Of a stretch of 64,000 nt of DNA, positions 48,791 to 60,271 are shown piece by piece. The notes under the pieces are model-generated. The model was not told where the DNA came from and ran no database searches. It saw only the letters and a program-made list of their open reading frames with translations. Every line of letters begins with the position of its first letter. Within the stretch, counting starts at the first letter, position 1. Both the position numbers and the translations under genes were made by a program. Source of the stretch: Ehretia macrophylla (lineage: Eukaryota > Streptophyta > Magnoliopsida > Boraginales > Ehretiaceae); NCBI GenBank assembly GCA_037974665.1, contig CM075765.1:18489648-18553647 (forward strand), in the 5' to 3' direction.

Positions 48791-50445
48791 TCCAATAACA
48801 GTAAACAACCAACTCATGTCTTGAATTACGTATGGGATCATCCCAAGTCACAAGGCGTCACAAATTCTATAGGAGAGAAAAAGAGGAGAAGAACACAAGC
48901 TCTCTGCTCTCAGCTCTCAGCTAGATTGCCACCATGAAAAAACATTAGGGTACAGTAGAACTTACAGAATAATCTTGACTAAGCTTGACTCACACGCACA
49001 ATGGCCTTGGATACGTGCGTGTATAGGCTCCTCTGCATACACGCATCTAACAACGCGGTGCACATAATCGAGTTTAGCCAAGAAAAATCGAAAATTGTGA
49101 AATAGAACTCATGTTATCGGACTTATTTCCATGCCTCTTTTGAAGTAAAAAATATTTATTGACACGGTGCATATTAGCTATGTTTGTATATAAAAATCTT
49201 AGAGGAAAAAGCTAAATGAGCTCTCAGCTTGATTTGCACTTATAGATACAAATTCACAGTAGTTTTTCAGGACTTAGCTTGAAATAGAAGAAAAAGATAT
49301 TAAAAAGGCATTATGTTATCGAACATATTATCGTTGCTCGTATTGTGTGAGTTGGAAGTAGTATGATTAATGTTCTTGAGATGGCACCATCAACATTTGG
49401 CTGACACATTGATATCTGTCAGAGCAATTCCAGGTGTGTTTTCCTTATTGCGATTTGCTATATTCTGTCATAAACAACGATCCAACACACTGTTAATGTT
49501 TTTCTAAGAAAACCTTTTCAGATAGACATGTACAACTATACTTTTGTGCATTGCTGCTTCTTTTCTCTAGATATCGTTACTGTCAAAAACATTCTGAACT
49601 GACCGTTCTCTTTGTCCACATGTTCCTCTCGTTTATCTGTTCTTGAGTGTGTGTGTTATATTGCTCTTTATAAGTTTTACAATCAAAGATATATCATAGT
49701 TGTAGCAAGAGGCTGCCTTGTTATTCATTTATCATCTTTCATACTGAAAGTAGCACTTTTTGCTCCAAGCATGTTTTCTTAGTCATTGATTGGAACCTCG
49801 TTTGCAGGTTCCTGTAATTTTGGAAGCGACCACCTACTCAATCAAACTCCACAAGCGAAGGTCACTAGTTTTAGAATGCTTAAATCAGGCTCCTGTAGAT
49901 GGTTCAAGTGGAACTTCATTTGGTACTTCTGGAAGTTGTTCTGGTTCTACCACTAAAGGAGCCCTCAACTTCTGAATGCGAGCTCAATCAAGCTTGCTGA
50001 ATGCTGGACCAACACAGATTGTTCCGAAAATTTTGGTCGCACTACCATATTTTGTCCAAGATGCGAGCACACAAGACATGCTTTTTTCATGATAAGAAAT
50101 TGGCAATTCTAGCGGATCCCAATAGTGGGACACGACTTAGTTTGGTTTGATCAGAAATTGGCAAATCCGGTATGGCAAGAATGAGATCTGTGATATCGAT
50201 GTTGTAGTGGATCTTTGTATGAAATGAGCTATGCGGAGGGGAAGCAAGCGTCGAAGAAACTGGAAAGCTGATGATTGCATTTCTAGGGCCTTCGTTATGT
50301 AATATTATTACTAATCAGCTCATGAAGAAGATGACAAAGCATAGTTGTATTGTTCACTGGTTCACATATTACTAGGAAGGTTGATTGTTTTGGTGCTTAA
50401 GACTGGAAATATTATCTTTTGTCTGTCTTTGATGATGTTTTCATA
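48791..50445 (+). other. Possible transcription unit of unknown product
   Basis: A leader-like CT-rich stretch (48895-48930) precedes GCCACCATG at about 48929, but that ATG opens only a four-codon frame. Later blocks look like exons: one ending ATTCCAG|GTGTGT near 49432, and one after TTTGCAG near 49808 that is open for about 55 codons ([20 protein letters not shown], then a Ser/Gly/Thr-rich end). I could not match these to a family or chain them into one frame. It could be a non-coding RNA, a decayed gene, or a gene with small exons I missed. Confidence 0.25.
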
Positions 50446-50456
50446 TGTAATATGTT

Positions 50457-50870
50457 GGGCAAATCTCATAAATAGTCCCTATTATTTATAAATTTTTGAT
50501 AAATAATTATCATTATTTTAAAAATTACGCAGTTAGTCTCCATTATTTGTAAAAATTTTATCAATAGTCCTCATTATTTCACAAGTCATTTAGTTAGTTC
50601 CTATTGTTTGTAAAAAGTCTCTCTATTAGTCCTCATTGTTTGCAAAAGTCTCTCTATTAGTCTTCAATGTTTACAAATACATTTGTAAATATTGGGGACT
50701 AATTGAGAGACTTTTACAAAAAATAGGGACTAACTAAGTGACATTTGAAACAATAGGGACTATTGGTAGAACTTTTACAAATAATTGGAATTAACCACGT
50801 AACTTCTAAAACAATAAGGACTATTTGTCCAAAATTTATAAACAATAGAGACTATTTGTCCAATTTGTCC
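50457..50870. mobile_element. Mutator-like foldback MITE with perfect 9-bp duplication
   Basis: Target duplication TAATATGTT at 50448-50456 and 50871-50879, exact. The element is 414 bp. Ends are GGGCAAATCTCATAAATAGT and ACTATTTGTCCAATTTGTCC. The interior is TTAGTCCTCATTGTTTGC-type phrases that are mirrored in the right half, so nearly the whole element can fold back. This copy fixes the class of the related elements at 22069, 22964, 24733, 25690 and 45691. Confidence 0.88.
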
Positions 50871-51058
50871 TAATATGTTCTTGCAAAGGTAAAAACATTA
50901 TAAGCAATGGTAAGTCAAATAAAGAAACATGAAAACAACTCAGATCTATCTTTAAAGAGATATAAGAGATCATTCATTATTTGTTGTTGGGAGGGAAATG
51001 TGTTGATGCCAAACACAAAGCATAGTAAAAGTCTCTCTTATCATACTATGATCCAGTA

Positions 51059-51375
51059 GGCACCAATATGGCCTAGGCTACCTAAACCAACAATACCAAC
51101 ATGCAGGCTTGGTTTGTCCAGTCCAAAGTACCTCAGAGGGCTATAGGTTGTGATCCCAGCACATAGAAGGAACAGTATCTTCAAGTTATACAACAAAATG
51201 CTTGTCACAAACTATGATGATTTTCAAGATTGTCAGCACAGCTTTCGCAAGAACGACAAGATCCAACCATGCAGCCTACACTGACTCTATCTCCAACTCT
51301 GAATTTAGTTGCCTTGCTACGTACCCACCTCGGTCACTATACCGGCAATCTCATGTCTGCATCCATCAGTTCATA
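51059..51375 (-). pseudogene. Cinnamyl/sinapyl alcohol dehydrogenase pseudogene fragment
   Basis: Read on the minus strand, the segment starts with HEIAGIVTEVG, then after a frameshift KFRVGDRVSVGCMVGSCRSC and ESCADNLEN. It then skips to DKHFVV and, in another frame, [20 protein letters not shown], followed by [16 protein letters not shown]. These are consecutive landmarks of the zinc-dependent CAD/SAD family: the region around the structural-zinc cysteines and the GLGGLGH nucleotide-binding loop. At least two frameshifts are visible, the fourth zinc cysteine is lost (ENHHSL), and about 35 codons are missing between the blocks. It is dead and partial, with no other exons nearby. Confidence 0.82.
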
Positions 51376-52297
51376 TCTCACATATAAGGATTAAGTGATA
51401 AGAATAGAACTTCTATCTAAGAAGATGAATAAAAAATCCATAAATTATTAAGTTGTTCGTTTGATATATATTAATGCAAGATATGTTACTTCACCGTCTC
51501 TGATTTTTCCCCCTTTGTTTACATTCCAGAGCGATTAAAATTAAGCATCCCTTGTAGAATCAGGTCACCAACAGTTTTCTACGTCCACATGGGAACATGC
51601 TCGTATAAGGGGCTCTAGCATTAGAACATTTCTTATCTTATACATATTTTGCCTCCAACTGGATTAACGACTATATGTCATGCATCCTAGCATAACCAAT
51701 TTCTAATATCTACAAGAGTTGTTAAAAGAATTTTGTTCCCTACCCTCAGAGTTCATCCTTCCATTGAAACATATATCTCGTGTTATGCCATTTATGAACC
51801 AAATGTCCCATCTCACTTTACTTGTTGCCAATGCTGGAGAGATAGGATCAATTCTACTTGCAAGGATTTTGATTAGTCTCTAGGGACCTGTGTTTGTAAA
51901 CATATATTATCCAAGAGCTACGCCAAAATTATCTTCCGAGTAGCATCAACCCTCTTTACTAAAGTAGCTCGAGAATTTGATCACGAATTTATGTCTACCT
52001 TATCCCCTAGCTTTCTTATAATGCATACATGTATATATATCTCCATATTTCCAACCTATCCACATTGTTCACAACTATTCATTTTTTATTTCTTCAAGAA
52101 ACAACAAGCCCAAAACAAAACATGTTAAGCGAGACAACTCTTTTAACCTACCACAAAATTGAACATTTATGAAACAATATGACCTTTTTTCCAAATTTCT
52201 TAAACAAATAAGAATCATTTTCAACTTTTATTTCTAATCAAGATTACACACACACTCACCCACAATATACACGCAGAAGACTTTGCTTCTTGAAAAC
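51376..52297. other. Intergenic, nothing recognised
   Basis: AT-rich DNA without repeats or frames that can be supported. Confidence 0.4.
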
Positions 52298-53301
52298 ATG
52301 GCTTCAACGTCTTCTTCTTTTTTCGGCATAACAGATTATGTTGAAAAACTCCTATTCAACGAAACAAAAGAGATACTGACTTTCATCAACAACTTATTAT
52401 CACTGAATCAGAGATTGAGGACAAAATCTCGTCATCGTGCGCCTTTAGCCAACGCCGTGGGTCAACTAAGTTGCGCTTGTGAATGAGTGATCAGAGTGCA
52501 CATCACGACCTTGGGGTGTTAGAGTTTGCAGGACCCTAACACTTAACCAAATCTAGACACACAGGCTTGCAAAGGGTGGTTTGGGTTTAGTGCAACCCTT
52601 TGGCAAGTTGAACACAAATAAGTAATGCTTGTAGAAAGCTGAAAAATATGTTTAGTAAGAGGCTGGAATGTATGCACGAAAATTGCCAAGTATAGCCTGA
52701 TTTTCATTCACCATTGAACTCATATCTATACATGTTACAAGCCTTGATCAATGCCTATGATCTATACAAGTGGCACACTATGATTTTTACAATTGTCAGT
52801 GCATAATCTTGATGATCAAAGATATTTACATGGTTAAATTGCTATGGAATTTTTTAGCAAGGCCTAAGATGGGGTTCTTCAGAAATTACATTTCTGATTT
52901 GTTTGTGTGTATGTTGAGGATTGCAAGGAATGAATGTTTGGAAGAGAAAACGAGGCAGCACGATTGATTTTCTGATCACGATGATTGAGGATAGGGAGAG
53001 CGGCTGCTGGATGATACATGAATTGTCAAATTCTATAAAAGAGCTGGTTGATGTGTTATTGGAGTGGTTAGCGATGATAACAAATGATCCCTCTTGGAGT
53101 GATGCCAATAGCGACGATCAGATTGTAAGAGAGACAAGTTTATGTTGTTATGATATGGTAGTATTGAGCAGGTTAGTGAAAGCATTGTGTCGAAATCTAG
53201 CCCTACCTCCCACCTTTCATAAATTCTTGAAAGCTCGGAATTGGCAAAAGCGCCATGTAGCTATTACTGTTCTTGGCCTGTTACTAGATGGGTGCACAAA
53301 G
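52298..53301 (+). pseudogene. Importin-beta3/IPO5-like (KETCH1 family) pseudogene, upstream part
   Basis: A possible N-terminal block (52298-52486, MASTSSSFFGITDYVEKLLF) is only loosely like the family. From about 52845 the match is good: MGFFRNYISDLFVCMLRIAR then NECLEEKTRQ, a one-base frameshift, then TIDFLITMIEDRESG. Next come ELSNSIKELVDVLLEWLAMI, DPSWSDANSDD and NWQKRHVAITVLGLLLDGCT. This follows plant importin IMB3 HEAT repeats (SLEESTRHLAIEFLVTLAEA.., EWQKHHASLIALAQIAEGCS). These proteins carry cargo such as ribosomal proteins into the nucleus. The exon end at 53301 should be a GT donor but reads AAG|ATAACA. With the frameshift and lost surroundings, this copy is inactive. Confidence 0.75.
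52490..52800. other. Inserted or intronic DNA within the importin pseudogene
   Basis: A stretch with no importin similarity. Its phrases (CTAACACTTAACC, a tract of AGTATAGCCTGATTTTCATT) look repeat-like, possibly an LTR fossil scrap, but I cannot assign a family. Confidence 0.25.
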
Positions 53302-53370
53302 ATAACAGTCATTTATTGCGAGTTATGATTTTTCTATATTGTTGTGTGTGTTTTGATTTTCAGGAGAATG

Positions 53371-53978
53371 TCATTTTCCTTCATGTATTCAGCCATAAAT
53401 CTCAATGTACCCCAAGTGTTTTTAACATTATTTAGATTTCCCCATGACTTTAACATCGTTAATAAACCGTTAGTGCTTAAAGCTAATGTAGCATCGAGAA
53501 TTTTTATTGTAGCTCATATAAGTCGGGTTTCACCAAACAATTGCGTTCCTCTCCTGAGATGATTATTCCCCTATTTGGCCTAGCCTAACCCTAGCGATTC
53601 TATAGCCTCTACCTATTGAGTTGCTTCTCCTGGGGTTCAAGAGTTGCTTTCAGCACTGGGAGTTTCTATTATATATTGGACAAATCATTTTTGTTCATGT
53701 ATTCAGCCATAAATCTCAATGTGCCCCATGTATTTTTAACATTATTCAGATTCTCCCATGACTTTAATATCGTTAACAAATCGTTAGTGTTTAAGGCTAA
53801 TATAGCATCGAAAATTTTTATTGTAGCTCGCTGTCATTTTCTTTCATGTATTCAGCCATAAATCTCAATGTGCCCCATGTGTTTTTAACATTATTCAGAT
53901 TGTCCATGACTTTAACATTGTTAACAAATCGTTAGTGCTTAAGGCTAATGTAGCATCGGGAATTTTTATTGTAACTGG
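53371..53978. repeat. Three diverged copies of a 145-bp repeat
   Basis: Copies at 53371-53518, 53685-53833 and 53833-53978. Each begins near TTCATGTATTCAGCCATAAA, continues with CCCCA(A/T)GT(G/A)TTTTTAACAT and CATGACTTTAA, and ends GAATTTTTATTGTA. The second and third are head to tail. The first 40 bases also occur at 62775-62813, beside the second importin exon copy, so the unit belongs to the old importin intron. The peptide-like frames across the copies are not supported as genes. Confidence 0.85.
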
Positions 53979-54005
53979 TCATCTTCATCTTTTCATAGTT
54001 ATATC

Positions 54006-54410
54006 TTAGGCTAACTCCAACAGCCTCCCTATTTTTCTCTCTACTTGTAGAGAGTTTGAAGTTGTCTCATTAGCTTTAGGGGTTCCATATTTCAGTTTTA
54101 CTCCAATAGACTCCCTAGTTTTTATCTATCCTTATTTCAAGGAGTCCCTATTTCAATTTTACTCCGACAGTCTCCCTATAGAAATTATGTTTAGCACTCC
54201 AACAATCATATTTTTGACCATTTGAGCACTTTTGCAGATGTAGAGAACCACTTTTTGGCTCTCTACATTTGACAAGTCTGATGGGTGAAATAGGGGCTCC
54301 CAATTCTAGAGAGCTTTAGCTTAAGAGGCTGTTGGAACAGTTTTTTCTGATTTACCTCCCTATAATAGCTAAAGAGCCATTATAGGGAGTCTCTTGGAGT
54401 GAGTTTTATA
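54006..54410. mobile_element. MITE with CTCCAA(C/G)AG termini
   Basis: The left end GGCTAACTCCAACAGCCTCC and the right end GGGAGTCTCTTGGAGTGAGT are inverted. Within about 400 bp the phrases ACTCCAACAG, CTCCCTAT and CTCTCTAC..GTAGAGAG recur in both orientations. Bases TTA precede the left end and TTA/TATA follow the right end, suggesting PIF/Harbinger, but the duplication is not certain. Confidence 0.55.
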
Positions 54411-54599
54411 TAATGAATTTTACCATACGAATAATAAAAGTATTCTTACGAGTTTATTAAAGTGAGAAAAAGCCGTTTTCAGCAACCATTTACCCCTCTC
54501 CCCTATCTACCAAGGAAAACGAGGAAAACACCATATGCCTTATTAACATACACCCAAATCCACACACTTCATCACACACATAAACAAAGCAAAGTGATG

Positions 54600-55577
54600 A
54601 AAAGTATTATTACCAACTTCGATCTATAAGGTGTTGCTGGAAATAATGTCATCGTTGCTCGAAGTGGTCTCGTTGCTGGCACAAATTCGAAAGGTATATA
54701 TATAGGATCACTGTTCGATGTGTAATTTACATATTATTTCAACATCCTTTTTACTTAGTATTTGTTAATCCTTGAGTAAGTTAAGAGCAATTTGATGGGT
54801 TTTGTGTTTATTTTGTGACGTAGGTGATTTCTATGAGAAAGTTGGAGTTTCGAAGCAAAATTGAAGAAAAATTGCATAGGGGCTAATGTGGATTGAACCT
54901 GAGAAGTCTTTGGATAGAAATTTGACAGCGCAGCTGCGCAATGTTGCAGGAAATTTAAAGGATTATTTTTGTAAAATGGCAAGAAAAGAAGGAAACCCTA
55001 GGAATTAAAATTAGAAAAAATGTGAGAAGTGGGGAGGCTTCTGGCGGCTGGTTCTTGAAGCCGTTTCCTTCAGATTGAACGTGCCAAGGAAGGAGAAAAT
55101 GCTGGGAGATTGTAAGCAAAAGGCGGAGAACGATTCAAGGATAGATTTTACAACGATTCTTCTTAAAATCCCTAGTTTTTCTCTTTCTCTTATCATGAAC
55201 TATTTTCAACTTTGGATTTTGTTTATTTTCGTGACTATGTGCTAAGTTATTTTTCTAGGGCTACGATGTAGCCAAATTGTGGATACTTGAAGCTTTTGGT
55301 TTTAATTGATTGATGAACTATTTCACTTATGCGTTGAGTATTTCATTATAAGTTGAATGCTTGTGATTTCCTGATCAACAATTGCATGATTCGTGGTTTG
55401 GTTTGAGACTAAGAAGTGATAACTAAATTAGACCACGTGTGAAATACCATTAAATTGTCATAAGCTAGAGATAGTTATGAGATCTAGTGCAACACTTAAA
55501 TTTCCAGGGCTTAACGAGTTCCATAAGTTCACAGTTATCACAAAGATGTAGGTAGCTTGCTTAGCGGAATATGTTAT
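54600..55577 (+). mobile_element. LTR-type retrotransposon fossil, left segment
   Basis: The run of text here (GGGGCTAATGTGGATTGAAC, GCAGCTGCGCAATGTTG, GAAACCCTAGGAATT, GAGGCTTCTGGCGGCTGG, CTTCCTTCAGATTGAAC-like) resembles long terminal repeats of plant Ty3/gypsy-type elements. Its continuation is found at 61309-61680, on the far side of the CACTA element at 55578-61305, which inserted into it. Borders are uncertain and no coding part is seen, so a solitary LTR is most likely. Old. Confidence 0.45.
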
Positions 55578-56098
55578 CACTACAAAAAAATATGGATATA
55601 AGTGGCACTTTATTAGAGGCGCTTCAGTGAAATGCCACTTATTAGATAAAAGGCAATAGCATTTGGTGGCGCTTTTCACAATTGCCAGTTATGAACACTA
55701 GAAAAGCGCCACTAACTCTAGGAATTTAGCACCAAAACATTGCGCCAAAAGTGGATGTCGAGCTGAGTATTAGCGGCGTTTCCTCAAATGCTGCCTATGG
55801 CACTTCAGTTAGGTGGCATCTTGGTTAAACGCCACTTATAAGTAATTTACCTTTTTTTACATAAGTGGCATTTATTGAAATGCTGCATATTAATTGTTTT
55901 ACTATAGGCAGCATTTGGCATTCCCAAAAATGCTGTTTATGTGAAATTTAGACAAGTGCCGCATGTGTTGTTTTAATCAAATTTCACATAAACAGCATTT
56001 TTGGGAATGCCACCTATGTTTAATTAATAAAATTTTACTTAACTACGATAATGAGAATGATTCCAACTAAATATTTGCTAAAATAGGTATAACTATAT

Positions 56099-56165
56099 TA
56101 GGGGTGGAGCCAAGCACCGAAGGTCAATATAGGCACTCGGTGCCTGACTCCATCTCTAACAGTGA
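56099..56165 (-). mobile_element. hAT-like end fragment, copy C (inside CACTA 3)
   Basis: AGGGGTGGAGCCAAGCACCG, TATAGGCACTCGGTGCCTGA and CTAACAGTGAC match the reverse complement of the right ends of hAT copies A (1541-1605) and B (19075-19139). No opposite end is found, so it is truncated. Confidence 0.5.
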
Positions 56166-56169
56166 CACA

Positions 56170-56410
56170 ACAAGTAATCAAAGATTAATTAGCACACATT
56201 AAACTTTTTTCAGTTAATTAGGGTATAATGAAAATTCACAAACACAACATATATATGTATATACATACATATATATACATAAATAATAACCGTATCTATT
56301 ATTACACAACTAAAAGTTAATTAGCTTATGCTAAACTTATTTCAGCCTATTAGGGCATGGTACAAAATCCCTCAAACACATATATATAACAATATATGTA
56401 ATTATACATC
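56170..56410. repeat. Diverged tandem pair beside hAT copy C
   Basis: Segments near 56175-56270 and 56305-56400 share AATTAGC..A..(C/T)TAAACTT, TT(T/A)CAG..(T)ATTAGGG, and a TATATATGTA-rich end. About 130 bp apart and clearly diverged. Confidence 0.5.
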
Positions 56411-57698
56411 TGAAATGATTAATTAACACAATTATTGAAACGAGTAGTGAATTCTCTCTTTCATTGAAATCAAAGGGTGAATCCCTAATTTTTGCTCAAT
56501 AGAGGAAAACACACAATTGAATACTCATATATGGATGGTAGGAGCTCAATTAAATTCAATTCTACTTAAATTTCATACTAATTTTATTATTCAATAATTA
56601 AGTCTAGTTATTAATAGCTCTACACTATTCTCGCCGAAGTTCAAATTTTCGCAAAACATAAGCTTACTTAACTTTTAATCAATTCTAATTGAAAAATAAT
56701 TTTCATTAATGTATTTTTTTTTTGGTCAACTGAAATTTATTCATTCAAAAGGAAGTACAAAATTTATCCGATCCCAGTATGATGGATAAACATATTGAGA
56801 AGATACATCAACTTTCATTAATATTTGAATTATGAAAATTATAATATAATTTTTTCTCCAAATAGATATTTGTTCAAACTTATAATACACATTTTTATTG
56901 CTTTTAAACTATTTTTGATCATTAAAGTATTATAATCCTCATACACCTTTGTTATTCCACAAACATTATATTTCGTACAATTACAATTCTATATTAATGT
57001 CAATATCCAATGAATAAATTAAGTAATCTATCTCCATATATAAATCTACATAAAATTGAATATAAATACCAAATATTAAAAAACTAATAAAAAGAAAAAA
57101 TATTTCACCCACCCAAAACTCTTCCTTTTTAATTCCCACCAAAGCACTTTTTCCCTAAAATATCTTTTCCCCCCAAATTTCTTTTCCCCAATACCCACAA
57201 AAGTCTCCAGATACCACTAAATCCACGTTTACATACACACACACGCACATCTCATCTCAACATCTCACCTTCCGATCATCTCAACATCTCGCCTTTCGTC
57301 ATTGCTCCGTTAGTGCTTGACACCAGGTTTGCCACACAAGCATGATGTTATTTGCCGAAAAATTTAGTTCTATGCTTGATTGATTATATGTTGTAAAATT
57401 TATGATGATGATTTTTGCTTTTTTGTGAACTACATCAGTGGTGTAGATATCTACTATATGGTGTATATAGTTGGTAGTTGGTTGTTGAATGTTAAAATTA
57501 AATCAATAGCTAGTATTGTGGTTTTTTTTTGGGGGGGTCAAGATTACTGTGTTTTGAAATGAATTATCTAGGTCCTTCCTCCTTTGAAGAACTGATTACC
57601 CTTATTTTGCAGGCCTTTGCTTTCTTTTTGTCGATTCCCAATTGATTTTTGTTGGTGTATATAGTTTTGTGATAACTCCTAATTTCTTGATATAGGTT

Positions 57699-58827
57699 GG
57701 CGAAGTTGTTGATGGACCTGATGATAGCATGAACCGTCCTATTCTTGATGGAGTCCAATATGACTATGGTTAGTTTTCCTATTGTGCGTTTCTCCTTTTT
57801 TGCTTTTGTTTTTACTTTTCCTTCAAATGGCAATTTAGTGCACTTTGATTTCAGTATTTGATTTTGATATTGGAGATGGATAGCCTATGCGTAAATTGCC
57901 ATACAATCGTTCAGGTACAACTTTATGAAGTCTTGAGCTTTGTCAGTATATTGGGCTAGTGATACTAATTATATTTTATTTCCCATTATGCGGATTTAGT
58001 GGTAAATCTTTTCTGCTTCACTGAATTATTCTCTATAAAATGGAAGAATGTCTCTTGATATCCAAAACAAGGTGGTAAATTTCAAAACAGAACTTGTAGA
58101 AACTCAATTTCTTGTCTTTCACCTTCACATGTTGCGAAAATTGATTATAACATTTCCTTTCTCACTTTCTTTGATTGAGTACAACATTATCAATAAGTAA
58201 TATATTATATCTACTACTCACTAAATGCAAACACAATAAGAAAATGCGTTATTGATTTAATTTGAATTTTAACTTTTGACTTGGTATGATGTTTGAGAAA
58301 AGTTGAAAATAAATGTTGGTTGAAGAAAAAAGAATTGGAAGTTTGTGTTTCAAACAATTGATAAGTGAACATAGAGAAGTGATATATATGAGTTTTTTGT
58401 CAGAAGGATTAATGGTTTTTTCCCTAGCCTTTAAACGAGAGAAAAAATTGTAGAAACATATAAGATGGTGTTTATAGCTAGACTGGCAAGTAACAAGTCA
58501 AAATCCAACTGGAGATGTTTATTTTCAAATGTTGTAATTGGCATAATTAACGATTTCGCAATGCTTATCTCTTTTGTGGGTAATGAGTTGCAATGCTTAT
58601 GTAACAGATTCATTGCAATCCAATATAATACTTCTGTAACAGATTCATTGTTAATATCACGATTTAGATATAGCTCTTCATTCTTTTCTTGAAATCTATT
58701 ATGGAGAGCCAACTGAAGAATATGGCTGCAATTAATCCTCTATATTAGATACCCCGTCACCTATAATCTTCTTCAGACTATTTTTCAGATATATAGGAGA
58801 GGACCATTATATTCTAGCCATTATATT

Positions 58828-58865
<38 letters not shown>

Positions 58866-59700
58866 TGCTTAATTGAGTTGTTGCATTTGGTGATCCCTCA
58901 GAGTATCATGACTCTGCATGATTATATATGGATTAAGTAGAATTTAGCTTTAATGTTAAAGGTGTGCTTGGAGTTATTTCTTATACTTTATCATTAAAAG
59001 AATAAAAGTTTAACTAATCATGTATGTGCTAAAAATTCTCAGCAAATGGCAGAAATCAACATATCAGATCCATCATCTCCTAATGGGGCAGAAACTGAAC
59101 ATAATAATCAAGGTTAGCCCTATGTATACCATGTGTTTAAGAATACAAATATTTACCATGAATGTTTACATTTAAATTATTGGAATTGGTTGAATTCTTA
59201 GTAACTAATACCCCAAGAAAGAAAAGAGGCAAGATCTATTCTTAGTAACTAATACCCCAAGAAAGAAAGAAACTGTAGAGTAAGTACTGTACGTGTCACA
59301 TTTAATATCTATTCATTATGTAGTTATAGTTGTGTTGATTTAGTTATTACTAGAACTTTGATTTAATTATATTGGTAGAAAGCATCATCCAATGGGAAAA
59401 AATATAGAAATCAGCAAAAAGAATTACACAGATATGACAATAAGAGTTATGCCGAACTAAAGGCTGCTATGGTAATTAGAACAATCTCTTTTAGATTTCT
59501 TGATTCAATTGCAAGAACAATCTCTTTGAGATTTCTTTCTTCAATTGCACAATAAATGAGTAAACATTACAATTAAACTTACCTATATAATTTTGCAAGA
59601 GAAAAAGTGGAAGGGTCCAGTGGGTCCCATTGAATTCTACAAAGCTACACACAGAACAAAAAAAGGCAACATGGATCAGAACAAAAAAAGGCGACATGGA
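57699..59700 (+). pseudogene. Remains of a CACTA transposase-type gene in element 3
   Basis: Exon-like blocks are separated by GT..AG-type borders. They are VGEVVDGPDDSMNRPILDG (57699-57768), DFDIGDG then a stop then PMRKLPYNRS (about 57855-57915), MAEINISDPSSPNGAETEHN (59046-59111), QKELHRYDNKSYAELKAAM (about 59380-59470), and GPVGPIEFYKATHRTKKGN (about 59610-59690). The last two resemble the Transposase_24 part of plant En/Spm proteins. The middle of the expected protein is absent and at least one in-frame stop is present. The assignment of the first two blocks is tentative. Confidence 0.45.
58834..58862. repeat. (TA)n microsatellite
   Basis: About 14 TA units between two similar TATATTCT phrases. 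Confidence 0.85.
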
Positions 59701-59930
59701 TGATGATTTTAGCGGTGTTTGGGTAATTTATCCTACTATTTCTCTTTGTCATTGGAGGAGATCCTTCTCTTTCACTTATAATTTATCAAATATTTGATGC
59801 TTGACTTTGGGTTTACTGTTGCTTGTATTTGATATCAACTCCTGGGACAATTAACTACAAACACAGATGATGATAGCTAAACTATCTAGAGTTTGTAATA
59901 CATCATGATTAAAGAGGCTTAGACATAAAT

Positions 59931-60271
59931 TATTACATTAGATCATGAATCTTAAGCTTTCACATAGATGTATACTTTAGTTATGAAAAGTTATTACACA
60001 TAAATTATTGTTTGAATCAGTTGAAAAAGAATAAGAAACTAGAGTTCCTAAACTAGTTGATTTAGATCATGAATCAACTAAAAGAAAAGTTGTAGTTACT
60101 CATTGAAAGGTAATTTTTTTTTCATTATATGTAAAATATTACATTAGATCATGAATCTTAAGCTTTCACATAGATGTATACTTTAGTTATCAAAAGTTAT
60201 TACACATAAATTATTGTTTGAATCAGTTGAAAAATAATAAGAAACTAGAGTTCCTAAACTATTTGATTTAG
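59931..60271. repeat. Tandem duplication, two copies of about 135 bp, in CACTA 3
   Basis: Copies at 59931-60066 and 60137-60271 are almost identical (from TATTACATTAGATCATGAAT to CTAAACTA(G/T)TTGATTTAGA). The high identity means this duplication is younger than the element's coding decay. Confidence 0.85.

Noticed and set aside
53344-53861. Similar 70-80-codon frames repeated in the 53.4-53.9 kb region
   Set aside because: They arise because the 145-bp repeat keeps the same phase by chance. There is no start-context or domain support, and the unit lies in a former importin intron.
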